Source of the DNA: an uncultured Clostridia bacterium | GTDB taxonomy: Bacteria; Bacillota; Clostridia; Christensenellales; Borkfalkiaceae | Direction: 5' to 3' | NCBI GenBank assembly: GCA_934254815.1 | Contig: CAKQME010000008.1 | Location: 1 to 64,000 of the forward strand | Length of the DNA stretch: 64,000 nt | Shown here: in pieces, positions 17,404 through 25,877 of the stretch | How positions within the stretch are numbered: position 1 is the stretch's first letter | Layout of the letters: the number at the start of each line of letters is the position of its first letter | Translations under genes and position numbers: made by a program | Notes under the pieces: generated by a model | What the model was told of the DNA's origin: nothing | Database searches by the model: none | The model's input: only the letters and a program-made list of their open reading frames with translations

Positions 17404-18015
17404 ATGATATTATTTTTCGATACGGAAACAACGGGGCTTATCCCCGGAGGAATCATACAACTTTCCTATATAATGCAGAGCGAGAGCGACGTGAAAACCA
17501 AGAATTTTTTCTTTGCGGTCGATTACATAGAGCCGTCCGCCACGGAAGTACACGGCTATACGGTCGAAAAGATATACGAGTTGTCCGGCGGAAGAACTTT
17601 TTCCGAATTTATGGAAGAGATTTACGACGATTTCGCATCGGCGGATCTTATAGTCGCGCATAACTCAAGATTCGATATCGGGTTTATGATTGCCGAATAT
17701 TATCGTAGAGAACGAAGATTCCGATATAAAGAAGAATTCGATACCATGCGTTTTTTTACGCCGATAATGAAGTTGGAAAGAGCTAATCATAAAGGATATA
17801 AATTCCCTAAACTCAGCGAACTGTGCGAGTTTCTGGACATTTACCCTTACGATGTAACGAGAGCCACAATGGAGTTGTTTTCGGTGGGGGTCAGTAAGCA
17901 CGACGCGCGGTATGATACGACGGCATTGTACTTAAGTTTTAATGAGGGAGCAAAAAAATTTGAAGAATTGCGAGAAATTGCGTTAAAACACTTGCAAAAA
18001 GAAGTAGAAATGTAG
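17404..18015 (+). CDS. DEDDh 3'-5' exonuclease (DnaQ-like)
   Basis: This 203-aa protein is a stand-alone exonuclease of the DNA polymerase III epsilon type. Exo I is FFDTETTG at residues 4-11 (D6, E8), exo II is LIVAHNSRFDIGF near 84 with the second acidic residue, and exo III ends SKHDARYDTTAL near 165 with the H-x4-D pair. The ATG at 17404 is chosen because the DTET motif then sits at the usual distance from the N terminus; AAAGGA lies 14 bases upstream, rather far. It is the last backbone gene before the tRNA. Proofreading or RNA processing roles are both possible. Confidence 0.85.
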   Translation: MILFFDTETTGLIPGGIIQLSYIMQSESDVKTKNFFFAVDYIEPSATEVHGYTVEKIYELSGGRTFSEFMEEIYDDFASADLIVAHNSRFDIGFMIAEYYRRERRFRYKEEFDTMRFFTPIMKLERANHKGYKFPKLSELCEFLDIYPYDVTRATMELFSVGVSKHDARYDTTALYLSFNEGAKKFEELREIALKHLQKEVEM

Positions 18016-18087
18016 TATTATATAGAAGCTGAGTTAAGATTGCTTGAGAGAGACAATAAAAAGCGGTTTTAATTTAGCGGAACATAA

Positions 18088-18162
18088 TGGGGTATCGCCA
18101 AGCGGTAAGGCTACGGACTCTGACTCCGTCATTCGGGAGTTCAAATCTCTCTACCCCAGCCA
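18088..18162 (+). tRNA. tRNA-Gln (anticodon CTG)
   Basis: A complete cloverleaf is readable: acceptor TGGGGTA pairs with TACCCCA (18152-18158), then discriminator G and an encoded CCA. The anticodon stem-loop is CGGACTCTGACTCCG with anticodon CTG, and the T-arm contains GTTCAAATC. Its 3' half is the insertion site of the 34.8-kb island and is repeated at 52931-52980. Confidence 0.97.
18113..18162 (+). repeat. attL core of the tRNA-Gln island
   Basis: The last 50 bases of the tRNA, from the anticodon stem through CCA, are identical to 52931-52980. The identity stops abruptly on both sides. This is the classic footprint of tyrosine-integrase insertion in a tRNA 3' end. Confidence 0.95.
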
Positions 18163-18167
18163 TTTTA

Positions 18168-18210
18168 GGCGGTTTTTAGCAGGTATAAGGCTAAAAACCG
18201 TCTTTTTGTT
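18168..18210 (+). terminator. Island-borne terminator directly behind tRNA-Gln
   Basis: GGCGGTTTTTAGC and GCTAAAAACCGTC form a 13-bp stem with one wobble, followed by TTTTTGTT. It replaces the native terminator of the tRNA, which is now at 52987-53032. Confidence 0.85.
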
Positions 18211-18250
18211 AAAAAACTATCCTATGATGAAATACAACTTAATAATTTTT

Positions 18251-18281
18251 TGGGAGTGAATTTGGGAGCGTTTTTGGGAGT
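18251..18281 (+). repeat. Integrase arm-type sites, left end
   Basis: TGGGAGT, TGGGAGC and TGGGAGT start at 18251, 18263 and 18275, a 12-bp period, between the tRNA and the integrase gene. The same arrangement in the same orientation is found at 52824-52854 next to attR. Confidence 0.7.
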
Positions 18282-18294
18282 AAACCGAAACGCT

Positions 18295-19371
18295 TTATTT
18301 TTCGGTTTCTTCAAAGTTCCATTCGAGATAGTTTACTTTTGTTGCTTCTTTTAATTGAAACTCTTTTGAAAAATCCGTATATCCTCTGTCAACCTTGGAA
18401 GAATGAATCGTTTTATCTTCTTCGTGTCCGTCCCAAAGTAAAACGACTTCGCCGTGGACGCCCGATTCTTTACAACGAGTAATAAACGTGTATCGCAGTT
18501 CGTGCAGATGATGATTCGGGAAGATTCGTTTCATCGCCGTATTCAAACTATTGAGATTAACGTTTCTTGCCTTTTTAAAGTCGATATAAGGTAGCACTCG
18601 TTTCATCATAGGCGTAAACGGGATTTGTCTTTTGACTACGTTTTTGCCCATTCTTTCTTTGCTCGTTTCGCATTCAAGCCACGTTCCGTCTATAATTTTT
18701 AACGTTTTCAGTTCGCTGCGGCGAAGTCCCGTATACAAAAGTACGAGCAGCGCACTTGCAGTATTTTTATAGGCGTTTGCAATACAATGGTTGACGAGCG
18801 TTTTTTCTTCGTCGTAAGTAAGCGCCGAACCTTTTTTTGCCTCGTAGTTAGGAACGACGACTTTATTCATCGGCGAAGGCTTTCCGTTGTCTTCCGCCAC
18901 CATATCGAAAATGCAGCGAAGTACGAGCCATAATTTATGCGCCGTGCGAAAAACGCCTTTTTCGACGTAACCAAGCAAAAATTTTTGTAAATCATTCCTT
19001 TCTATTTCGCTTGCATTACGATTTCCGAAAACGGGAAGAATATCGTGTTCAATCATTCTGATGTATTCTTTGTATGTAGACGGTTTAGTGGTAACTGACT
19101 TTACGCTTAACCATTCGGTTGCGTATTCCGCAAAAGATTTTATTTTTATCGTGGAATTGTAAGTGTCCACGATAGGTTTGGGATCGGATAGTTTTTCTTT
19201 GTTATTTAATTTTTCGATGAATTTATTTTTTAACGTATTCAAGTCTTTTGACGAAACTTCGACGTCGATTCCTTTTCTGTGAAACCGCGCCTCGTATACG
19301 CCGTCTTTCCTATAACGGTAGCGTACTATCATATCGTTTGCGGCAAAAAAACTTCTGTATTGTGTCGGCAT
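18295..19371 (-). CDS. Tyrosine recombinase / integrase of the tRNA-Gln island
   Basis: The enzyme catalyses site-specific integration and excision between the tRNA-Gln site and the island. The 358-aa form starts at ATG 19371, which has AAGGAG nine bases upstream; a longer frame to 19509 has no ribosome binding site. The layout is an N-terminal AP2-like arm-binding segment (YRYRKDGVYEARFHRKG), a SAM-like core-binding domain (FAEYATEWLSVK ... IEHDILPVFG), and a catalytic domain with LLYTGLRRSEL (first Arg), HHLHELRYTFITR (His-x-x-Arg), WDGHEED (third His) and VDRGYTD (nucleophile Tyr). All catalytic residues are present, so it should be active. The gene abuts attL, as usual for such elements. 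Confidence 0.95.
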   Translation of the reverse strand: MPTQYRSFFAANDMIVRYRYRKDGVYEARFHRKGIDVEVSSKDLNTLKNKFIEKLNNKEKLSDPKPIVDTYNSTIKIKSFAEYATEWLSVKSVTTKPSTYKEYIRMIEHDILPVFGNRNASEIERNDLQKFLLGYVEKGVFRTAHKLWLVLRCIFDMVAEDNGKPSPMNKVVVPNYEAKKGSALTYDEEKTLVNHCIANAYKNTASALLVLLYTGLRRSELKTLKIIDGTWLECETSKERMGKNVVKRQIPFTPMMKRVLPYIDFKKARNVNLNSLNTAMKRIFPNHHLHELRYTFITRCKESGVHGEVVLLWDGHEEDKTIHSSKVDRGYTDFSKEFQLKEATKVNYLEWNFEETEK

Positions 19372-19664
19372 TCGTAAAATCTCCTTTTTGGTAAATTTCA
19401 GTCGATTCCGACGATTTTCAGTTTTACTCTTGTGGTTTTCGATTGCCATTCGCGATAAAACGTTTTCGTAAACGGCATTTTGTTTTTTAATTGCTTTTAA
19501 TAAAAGCATAATAGAATTATTGTCAAATTGTTGTTGCGTGTTTCTCGTACTTAATCTGCTTATTCGGACTTAAATATATTTTTTAGCCCTTATTGCTTTG
19601 AATACTATGTTCTCTTTTCATTGCATTCCTCCTTTTATTAAACATAAAATTTATAGACTTTTTG
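19372..19664 (-). other. Integrase upstream region with a 12-codon open frame
   Basis: A strong ribosome binding site (AAAGGAGGAATGCA) precedes ATG 19621, but the frame MKREHSIQSNKG stops at 19583. It could be a leader peptide or the stump of an excisionase-type gene. The rest of the stretch up to the integrase start is AT-rich, and I see no other gene in it. Confidence 0.35.
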
Positions 19665-20474
19665 TTAGTAGGGGCTGTCGTCGAAATATTTTTCGTCGTA
19701 AGCGTCGCCCTGCTCGCGGTTATAACGACTGATTTGCTCTTGCGCGGTATTCTTTATGAGTGAAGTGCTTTTGCCTCGTGCCGCTCCGTATAACGATGAT
19801 GTACGATTATAAAAATCTTCCTGTAATTCGGAATACGCGGTAAGTCCGCCTCGTCGTTTCCAGAACGCCGAATGAGATAAAATCGGTGTTTCGCGATTTA
19901 TTCTCAAACGATATACAGGTTCGCCGTGTTCGTCGGTCTTTTGTAAACGTGTGCCGTATTCGTTTTTCTCGTTACTCATAACTTTTTCTTGCCATATTTC
20001 GGTAACGGGCAAGTAATATACGAAAAGATTTCGCCTGTTCGGCTGAAAAATCTTGACGGCGCAAATAATGTTCTTATCCGTTTGCATATAGCCGATTTTT
20101 TGAACGGCGTATTCGTAACAGTTTTCAAAATAAGCAAGTATTTCGGCCTTAGATTGAAATCCGTTCCAAAACTCTTTGTTGCCTCCGAATTGTAAACACT
20201 CTAAAACCTTGTTGTTTTTTCGCTTGTTGTAGCGGGCGTGTAATCGGTTTAACGTTTCGTTCCACGCTTCGGTCGTCGAACCGTTTAATCGCTTTTTATA
20301 ATCGACGTCGTAAAGTTCTTCGCAAGTTGCGAGATAATCGTCCACGGTTTGTAGTTCGTTTTCTCTATGCAATAGAACGGAGATCGCCGCGTGTTTTTCT
20401 CTCGGTAATTTCCACGGTGCGATTTCGTCTTTATCAAGCGATACGTTTCGTTTGTTCCAATAATAGTTATTTAT
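19665..20474 (-). CDS. Degenerate MobV (Pre/Mob) relaxase homologue
   Basis: Family members nick plasmid oriT through an N-terminal HUH relaxase domain. The segments FQSKAEILAYFENCYEYA, FWKRRGGLTAYSELQEDFY and GAARGKS match the Mob_Pre pattern. However, the catalytic HxH triplet expected before the Y-F-V-P-V-type strand is replaced: the sequence reads NRRNLFVYYLPV, so both histidines are lost. The coding frame opens 34 codons before the first TTG candidate (20372). The only well-placed ribosome binding site, AGGAGG, lies nine bases before an ATA codon at 20474, so the start may be AUA or a mutated ATG. I infer a non-catalytic or decayed protein. Confidence 0.6.
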   Translation of the reverse strand: MNNYYWNKRNVSLDKDEIAPWKLPREKHAAISVLLHRENELQTVDDYLATCEELYDVDYKKRLNGSTTEAWNETLNRLHARYNKRKNNKVLECLQFGGNKEFWNGFQSKAEILAYFENCYEYAVQKIGYMQTDKNIICAVKIFQPNRRNLFVYYLPVTEIWQEKVMSNEKNEYGTRLQKTDEHGEPVYRLRINRETPILSHSAFWKRRGGLTAYSELQEDFYNRTSSLYGAARGKSTSLIKNTAQEQISRYNREQGDAYDEKYFDDSPY

Positions 20475-20504
20475 TTTTGTTCACCTCCTTTTGCTAAAAA
20501 TTTT

Positions 20505-20543
20505 AACGCATAAAAAATCGACCTTCGTTGTAAAGGTCGATTT
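20505..20543 (-). terminator. Terminator of the sigma-like gene
   Basis: AAATCGACCTT (20515-20525) pairs with AAGGTCGATTT (20533-20543), and the minus strand continues TTTATGCG after a T-run. Confidence 0.8.
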
Positions 20544-20599
20544 ACGCGTTTTCTACTATTAAGCCACGAGAACGCCGAAAATATTACAAAAATTTAAAA

Positions 20600-21610
20600 T
20601 TATTTTTTGTAATACTTATAAAATTGTTTCAGCCGTTTGTTACGCCAATTTGCAACGAACGGGTAAAGTCTTTCAGTTAAAAATTCATACGGCGTAACGT
20701 GCAACCGATTAGTTATTTTTTCAAGAGTATAATATAAGCCGCTATAAAATTTACCGCTCGGCTTAAACACTGCCGATTGCCTTAATTTGCTTTCGTTTGT
20801 TAACCTGACGAATACCGCGCCGACAATTTCGGGTTTATCTTTGTAGTATTCGTTATAATGACTGCGCTCGCTTTCGGTAGCCGAATCGAGATATTTTTCA
20901 ATATCCGAACGCATCGTTTCATTGTTAAAAAGATAGTATTTAAGAGTATAACGGCATAATTCTCCTACGCTGTAAAAACCATAAAGAAACGGCAATAAAT
21001 CATGCCATATAGAGCGGATAACAAACTCTGTTTCCACGTCGAGATAATCCGGAAGTTCGCCTTTGTCCATAAAGTTTTCCCAATAATATGAAACGATTTC
21101 GTCGGGAGATGCGTTTTTAATAAAAGCGTTTTCTATTTTAGAATTTATCCGTTTAATCGCGGAGGAAACGTAGCCTTGCGTTACGCTCGTTTTTTCGGCA
21201 ATTTCTGCCTGTGTGTATTCGTTGCGGTATAAGGTTATTATGGATTGTTCTTTCTCATTCAATGCCGCATTACGCATATTGTTTTCGTCGGCGGTTTGTT
21301 CTAAAACCGCTTCTAACGAGTCATCGTCGGATATGCGTTTTTGCTGTTGTTTTACGGAAAGTCTGTCATCGTTCGCGCTCGGCATTATAGAAGAATGACG
21401 GGTAAATTTATGAGTATTATTATACTCGAGTCTGTCAAGTTCAAGTAGTGATTCCCATTCACTTTCGGTAACTTCGGTAACGATATAATAATTATTTCCG
21501 TATTGTTCGTCGGCAACGTCCTTAAGTAAGCACGGATAATAATACTTATATTTCCCTGCCGTTTTAGCGGGAATCTTCTTTTTATTAAAATGGTATGTTA
21601 ATTTATCCAT
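20600..21610 (-). CDS. Sigma-region-4-like protein, 336 aa
   Basis: The middle of the protein (about residues 110-165) is a sigma-70 region 4 helix-turn-helix: LNEKEQSIITLYRNEYTQAEIAEKTSVTQGYVSSAIKRI. No region 2 is visible. The N-terminal 70 residues (YHFNKKKIPAKTAGKYKYYYP) and the 170-residue C terminus, rich in aromatic residues, match nothing I recognise. In mobile elements such proteins often control transfer genes or the integrase. It is followed by a good terminator and flanked by the MobV-like and ATPase genes in the same orientation. A TAGAAT lies only six bases before the ATG, so a leaderless message is possible. Confidence 0.55.
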   Translation of the reverse strand: MDKLTYHFNKKKIPAKTAGKYKYYYPCLLKDVADEQYGNNYYIVTEVTESEWESLLELDRLEYNNTHKFTRHSSIMPSANDDRLSVKQQQKRISDDDSLEAVLEQTADENNMRNAALNEKEQSIITLYRNEYTQAEIAEKTSVTQGYVSSAIKRINSKIENAFIKNASPDEIVSYYWENFMDKGELPDYLDVETEFVIRSIWHDLLPFLYGFYSVGELCRYTLKYYLFNNETMRSDIEKYLDSATESERSHYNEYYKDKPEIVGAVFVRLTNESKLRQSAVFKPSGKFYSGLYYTLEKITNRLHVTPYEFLTERLYPFVANWRNKRLKQFYKYYKK

Positions 21611-21687
21611 AGCACTATTCTACAATATTAAATATGACAGATTTAGTCAGTGTTTATTAAAATATATAATTGAACGTTTTAAAGCGC

Positions 21688-22971
21688 TCAATCTTTGAGG
21701 CAGCCGATAGGAACGACTAATACTCCGTCTTCACGCTTATATCCGTATTGTGTCCCGGTTACGACCATTTTGAGTGTCGGTAAAGGAATAGGGCATTGTT
21801 TTTCGGTTTCATTTTTCTCTTTAATGAGCCGCTCTATTTCCAAAAGGTGTTTTGCTCCGTCATCTATTTCTTTTGCGCCTAATTTTATTTCAATTAAAGC
21901 GTATCGACCGTCTTCTAAATGTAAAACGCAATCGGCTTCCAAGCCGTACCTGTCTCTGTAATAAGAAATTTGCCCGTTACTTGCGGAAGAATAGATTTTT
22001 AAATCTCTTATTACTAAAGATTCAAATAAAAAACCTAACGTTTTAAAGTCGGTATTAAAATATTCGGGAGTTATTCCCAGGGCGGCGACAGCAAGCGACG
22101 GATCGATTAAATTACGTTTTACGGATGAGCGTATTGCGGTTTTGGATCTTATTGCGGGACACCACGCGTCGATATCTTCTATTATATATAATTTTTTTAA
22201 GGCGTTTATATAGTCGTTTATGGTTACGGTGGAAACGTCGCAGGCACTTTGTACGTCGGCTTCGATAGTTTTCTTTTCCGCCGTCGTGCATATGTTTCTT
22301 GCGTAAGACTTTAAAATTGTTTCCGCCCATAAAGCATTTCTTGAAATTCCGTCGATATTAGAAACGTCTACGTTGCAGGTTTGCCAAAATAAATCTTTCG
22401 CAATAGCCAATTTTGCCCTGTCGGTTTTATTTATAAAACACCTCGGCCAGCCTCCGCGACAAATAGCAAAGATTAAATCGTCGATAGTTAAATCGGATAT
22501 ACAGCCGTCTTTTAATGCTTCAGAGTTGTCAAATAATGATTTTATAGAGACTGTTCCGTTAGATTCTTTGCTTTCATATAAACTCATAGGATACATTTTG
22601 AGCGTGGAAATACGGAGAGTTCCCGTGTGAGGTGTCGTAACCGTTTGAGATGAAGATCCTGTCAATAAATACAAACCGTTTTTTTGCTCGTCGTCGACGG
22701 ATTTTCTTATAGCCCCCCAAATTTTTGGCGCATCCTGCCATTCGTCAAACAGCCGAGGCTTTTCACCGATCAGTAATTTCGACGGTACGTTATCCGCGAC
22801 CGAAAGATATTTCTCTCTGTTGTCTTCATCCTGAAATTCTACTACGCTTTTTGCTTTTTGTTTGGCGGTGGTTGTTTTTCCGCAACCTTTCGGTCCAACT
22901 ATCAACGTTGCCCCAAAGGCTTCCATTTTCAAGTCGAGCAGTTCGTCCGCTATTCTTTTTTTATATTCCAT
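21688..22971 (-). CDS. AAA ATPase with DUF4143-type C terminus
   Basis: This 427-aa protein has Walker A GPKGCGKTTTAK near residue 25, Walker B-like RLFDEWQDAP near 75, a sensor stretch LYLLTGSSS near 102, and the C-terminal DUF4143 nuclease-like domain with DRYGLEADCVLHLEDGRYALIEIKLG (D-x-n-ExK pattern). ATG 22971 is preferred because GAGGTG lies six bases upstream; GTG at 22980 overlaps that site. Such proteins are widespread in Firmicutes and are often exchanged horizontally; their function is unsettled. It is probably an accessory gene of the island. Confidence 0.85.
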   Translation of the reverse strand: MEYKKRIADELLDLKMEAFGATLIVGPKGCGKTTTAKQKAKSVVEFQDEDNREKYLSVADNVPSKLLIGEKPRLFDEWQDAPKIWGAIRKSVDDEQKNGLYLLTGSSSQTVTTPHTGTLRISTLKMYPMSLYESKESNGTVSIKSLFDNSEALKDGCISDLTIDDLIFAICRGGWPRCFINKTDRAKLAIAKDLFWQTCNVDVSNIDGISRNALWAETILKSYARNICTTAEKKTIEADVQSACDVSTVTINDYINALKKLYIIEDIDAWCPAIRSKTAIRSSVKRNLIDPSLAVAALGITPEYFNTDFKTLGFLFESLVIRDLKIYSSASNGQISYYRDRYGLEADCVLHLEDGRYALIEIKLGAKEIDDGAKHLLEIERLIKEKNETEKQCPIPLPTLKMVVTGTQYGYKREDGVLVVPIGCLKD

Positions 22972-23183
22972 ATTTTTCACCTCGATAATATTGTATATGA
23001 AAGCATAGAAAAAGTCAAGTTAAATTTATAGATTTGCGGTATTTTGTTTTAGTAATTTGCGGTATGTAAGTTGTTTTATTTGCGATACAATTATTAGGGT
23101 TAAAAATAATTCGTTGCGTTATTTGTCATAAAAAAACAATGCCTAAGCAGGATAAGGCGAATGCAACGAGGGGCATTTCGCGA

Positions 23184-23219
23184 TAAAATCAGCCGCCGCA
23201 GGTGTTTCCGCGGCAGCTG
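23184..23219 (-). terminator. Terminator of the AraC-family regulator gene
   Basis: CAGCCGCCGC (23190-23199) pairs with GCGGCAGCTG (23210-23219) with one mismatch, followed by ATTTTATCG on the minus strand. The rest of 22972-23246 is AT-rich with a small GCCT/AGGC hairpin and no gene. Confidence 0.65.
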
Positions 23220-23246
23220 ACAAGTCGGAAACCGACTTTAAAAGTT

Positions 23247-24047
23247 TTATTTTTTATCCGTTTGATTTTTGTTTGCGCTCGGTTTTTTGTTGGAATATTG
23301 CTTGTATTGCCTGAAAAACGTGGTGTAGTTGTTGTAGGAATATTCCTCGGTAAGGTGCGTAATGGAAATGCCCGTGGGGATAAGTTGTTCTATCATAAGC
23401 ATTTTCTTTTGATTTATATATTTTTTCAGACTTATGCCGAGATATTCCTTAAAATTATGCGAGAGCCACGATTTGCTTACGAAACATTGTTCGGCTATTA
23501 TTTCCGCGTTGAGCGGTTCGGTTACGTGCGCGTCTATGTATTTCAGAATTTTGTCGATAGTGTCGTTGGAAACGCCTACCGATTCTTCCGCCGAGGCGGC
23601 GTGTTTCAGATGGTACAGTATCTGTATTAAAGCCGACGGCAAGAGCGACGCGAAATCTTCCTTGGAAAATATTTTTTCGGCGTCCGATACGCTGTCTATT
23701 ATTTTGAATAAAGGGTCGTTTTTATCCTCTATATGATAAAAGTAGCCGAAATCGTTTACGGCGGATTTAAGTTCTCGCGGGATTGCGTTTTCGGCAAAGT
23801 AAAATCCGCAACGCTCGTAGTTTTGGTTGTAAGGTATAGTAAGATTGTGAATTATTGCGGGTTTTATAAATACTAAATCGAAAGATTTCAGTTGATATTT
23901 TAACCCGTCGATATTAAAGTAGGCGTTTTCCACCGAATACACGAAAAGAATTTCGTAATCGTTGTGCAGATGCGGCGCCCAACTCGCATTGTCGGGTGTG
24001 GTGGGGAGGTCGATAGAATGATAAAACCTGACTTGATTATTCTTCAT
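23247..24047 (-). CDS. AraC-family transcriptional regulator with cupin sensor domain
   Basis: The 266-aa protein has an N-terminal cupin (HLHNDYEILFVYSVENAYFNIDG, about residues 25-50) that usually senses a sugar, and a C-terminal double helix-turn-helix: IIAEQCFVSKSWLSHNFKEYLGISLKKYINQKK, then TGISITHLTEEYSYNNYTTFFRQYKQY. It is divergent from the carbohydrate operon starting at 24170. A 19-bp sequence in the shared intergenic region recurs in front of the second carbohydrate operon at 32250, so this is the likely local activator of both. The inducer is unknown. Confidence 0.9.
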   Translation of the reverse strand: MKNNQVRFYHSIDLPTTPDNASWAPHLHNDYEILFVYSVENAYFNIDGLKYQLKSFDLVFIKPAIIHNLTIPYNQNYERCGFYFAENAIPRELKSAVNDFGYFYHIEDKNDPLFKIIDSVSDAEKIFSKEDFASLLPSALIQILYHLKHAASAEESVGVSNDTIDKILKYIDAHVTEPLNAEIIAEQCFVSKSWLSHNFKEYLGISLKKYINQKKMLMIEQLIPTGISITHLTEEYSYNNYTTFFRQYKQYSNKKPSANKNQTDKK

Positions 24048-24067
24048 AATTTTATTGTATCACTACT

Positions 24068-24133
24068 ATGCCAAAAATGCAATAAATTTTCGCAAAAATT
24101 GCTATTGAATTAAAAAAAATTATATGCTAAAAT
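24068..24133 (+). promoter_or_regulatory. Promoter of the first glycan operon with putative AraC site
   Basis: TTGAAT (24105-24110) and TAAAAT (24128-24133) have 17-bp spacing. ATGCCAAAAATGCAATAAA at 24068-24086 starts 37 bp before the -35, followed by a GCAAA half-site. The same 19 bases at the same distance occur at 32250. Confidence 0.8.
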
Positions 24134-24169
24134 ATATCAGAAATATCTTAGTACCAAAAGTAGCGAAAA

Positions 24170-25858
24170 ATGAGAAACAACGTTTATCGTAAATTACTTA
24201 AAGAATACTGCGACGCGCTTATATCTTTGCAGGATAAAAGCGACGATAAGGCGTTTAAAGGCGGAATATATTGCCGCGCGTGCAAGAACGTACACGGCAG
24301 ATGTCCCGATGCGGTATACGGCTTTACCGTTGCGGCGAAGATTTTCGGCGACGAAAAGTATTTGCAGGCGGCAAAAGACGTTTTTGCTTACGGCGAGAAT
24401 TTGCTTTGCGACGACGGCGGCTTGTATAACGACGCGCAGACCACCTGGCGATACACCACGACTTTTCACCAGACGGCGGTAATCGAGGCTTTGCGTTCGG
24501 GCGCGGAGATTTTAGACGAGCAGACGAAAAAATCGTTTGAAAATCGCGCGGCGAAAATGGCTGAATGGCTGTATGAAAACCTTGACGAAAAGTCGCCCGC
24601 CAACATAAATTACGCCACTACCAACGGCTTGGCGCTGGCGTTGTCGGGCAATTATTTTAAAAAGCAAAAGTATCTCGACAGGGCAATGCGTTTAGTCGCA
24701 TACGCTATGGAACATATCACCGAAAACGGCTTATTATACGGCGAAAGTAAACCGCACGATAAAATTTCGGCAAAAGGTTGCAAGTCGGTGGATATAGGCT
24801 ATAACGTGGAAGAGTCTGTTCCCGCGCTGGTAAAATACGCGTTTGAAGTCGGCGACGAAGATTTAAAAGCGCGGCTTGTTAAAATAGTGCGCGCCCATCT
24901 CGATTTTATGCTTCCCGACGGCGGTTGGGACAACACTTTCGGCGTTCGCAACAATAAGTGGACGTACTGGGGATCGAGAACGTCCGACGGATGCGCGCCG
25001 ATGTTTTTACTGCTTGCAGATAAAGACCCCGCGTTTGCCGAGGCGGCTTACAGAAATGCCGAAATGCTTGATAAATGCAGTATAGACGGCTTTTTGTACG
25101 GCGGGCGGCAATATTATAAACGCGGCGAATACGCCTGCACGCACCACGCGTTCGAGCATATCAACTCGCTTGCGTTCGTTGTGGAGCATATACAAGAGAA
25201 ATATTTAATTCCCGCGCCTGCGGCTATTCCGTCGGACGAAAACGACTCGTGTAAATATTATCCCGAAGTAAGAACTTACAAAATAGCGAAAGGCGATTAT
25301 CTTGCCACGATAACCGATTACGACTTTGATATATTTTTCAGCGGACACGCCACGGGCGGAACGCTCACGGCGTTATATGGCAAGAAAGTCGGACCTATGA
25401 TAATGGGGTCGGTAACCGATTACGTTTTAGTCGAGCCGACTAATATGCAGCAAGTAAAAGACAGGCAAAATCACAGAAGTTTGCTTCCGCGACTTGTTAA
25501 AAATGTTTACGGCGACGAATATTCTTCCACCTTTTACTTAAAGGCTGAAATAGGCGAAAAGAGCGTGGACGGCGGGCATAAAATCACCGCCGAAACGGGT
25601 TTGTCGGATAATAAAGGCAACGAACTTTCGGGCGTAAATCCGCAAGTCGAATATGCTTTAACCGAAAACGGACTTGATATATCTGTAAAACGCGCCGAGG
25701 GGTTAAAACTTATATTGCCGCTTATTGCGGGCGAAATAAAAGTAATCGACGGCGAAATAGAAAGCAAAAAAGAGATATTCTTCTTAACGGGCGGTTTTAT
25801 CGCGCAGGAGTATACCTTACGCCCCGTAAACGGTGAATTGAGAGTTGTGCTTATATAA
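24170..25858 (+). CDS. Predicted (alpha/alpha)-toroid glycan-active enzyme
   Basis: This 562-aa cytoplasmic protein begins with a helical-repeat barrel (about residues 1-345) with regularly spaced segments such as CPDAVYGFTVAAKIFGD, YATTNGLALALSGNYF, VEESVPALVKYAFEVGD and LPDGGWDNTFGVRNNKW. It ends in an all-beta domain (about 360-562). This is the architecture of heparinase-like polysaccharide lyases and several (alpha/alpha)6 glycosidases. HQTAV, HHAFEH and WGSRTSDG supply possible catalytic residues. No signal peptide is present, so it acts on imported oligosaccharides. It is the first gene of the AraC-controlled operon. The CAZy family cannot be named from sequence reading. Confidence 0.6.
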   Translation: MRNNVYRKLLKEYCDALISLQDKSDDKAFKGGIYCRACKNVHGRCPDAVYGFTVAAKIFGDEKYLQAAKDVFAYGENLLCDDGGLYNDAQTTWRYTTTFHQTAVIEALRSGAEILDEQTKKSFENRAAKMAEWLYENLDEKSPANINYATTNGLALALSGNYFKKQKYLDRAMRLVAYAMEHITENGLLYGESKPHDKISAKGCKSVDIGYNVEESVPALVKYAFEVGDEDLKARLVKIVRAHLDFMLPDGGWDNTFGVRNNKWTYWGSRTSDGCAPMFLLLADKDPAFAEAAYRNAEMLDKCSIDGFLYGGRQYYKRGEYACTHHAFEHINSLAFVVEHIQEKYLIPAPAAIPSDENDSCKYYPEVRTYKIAKGDYLATITDYDFDIFFSGHATGGTLTALYGKKVGPMIMGSVTDYVLVEPTNMQQVKDRQNHRSLLPRLVKNVYGDEYSSTFYLKAEIGEKSVDGGHKITAETGLSDNKGNELSGVNPQVEYALTENGLDISVKRAEGLKLILPLIAGEIKVIDGEIESKKEIFFLTGGFIAQEYTLRPVNGELRVVLI

Positions 25859-25877
25859 GGTTGAAAAGGGTAAAAAT

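Noticed and set aside
21688..22971. DUF4143 ATPase as part of an anti-phage defence system
   Set aside because: No partner effector, nuclease or toxin-like gene accompanies it; the family is a common single accessory gene.
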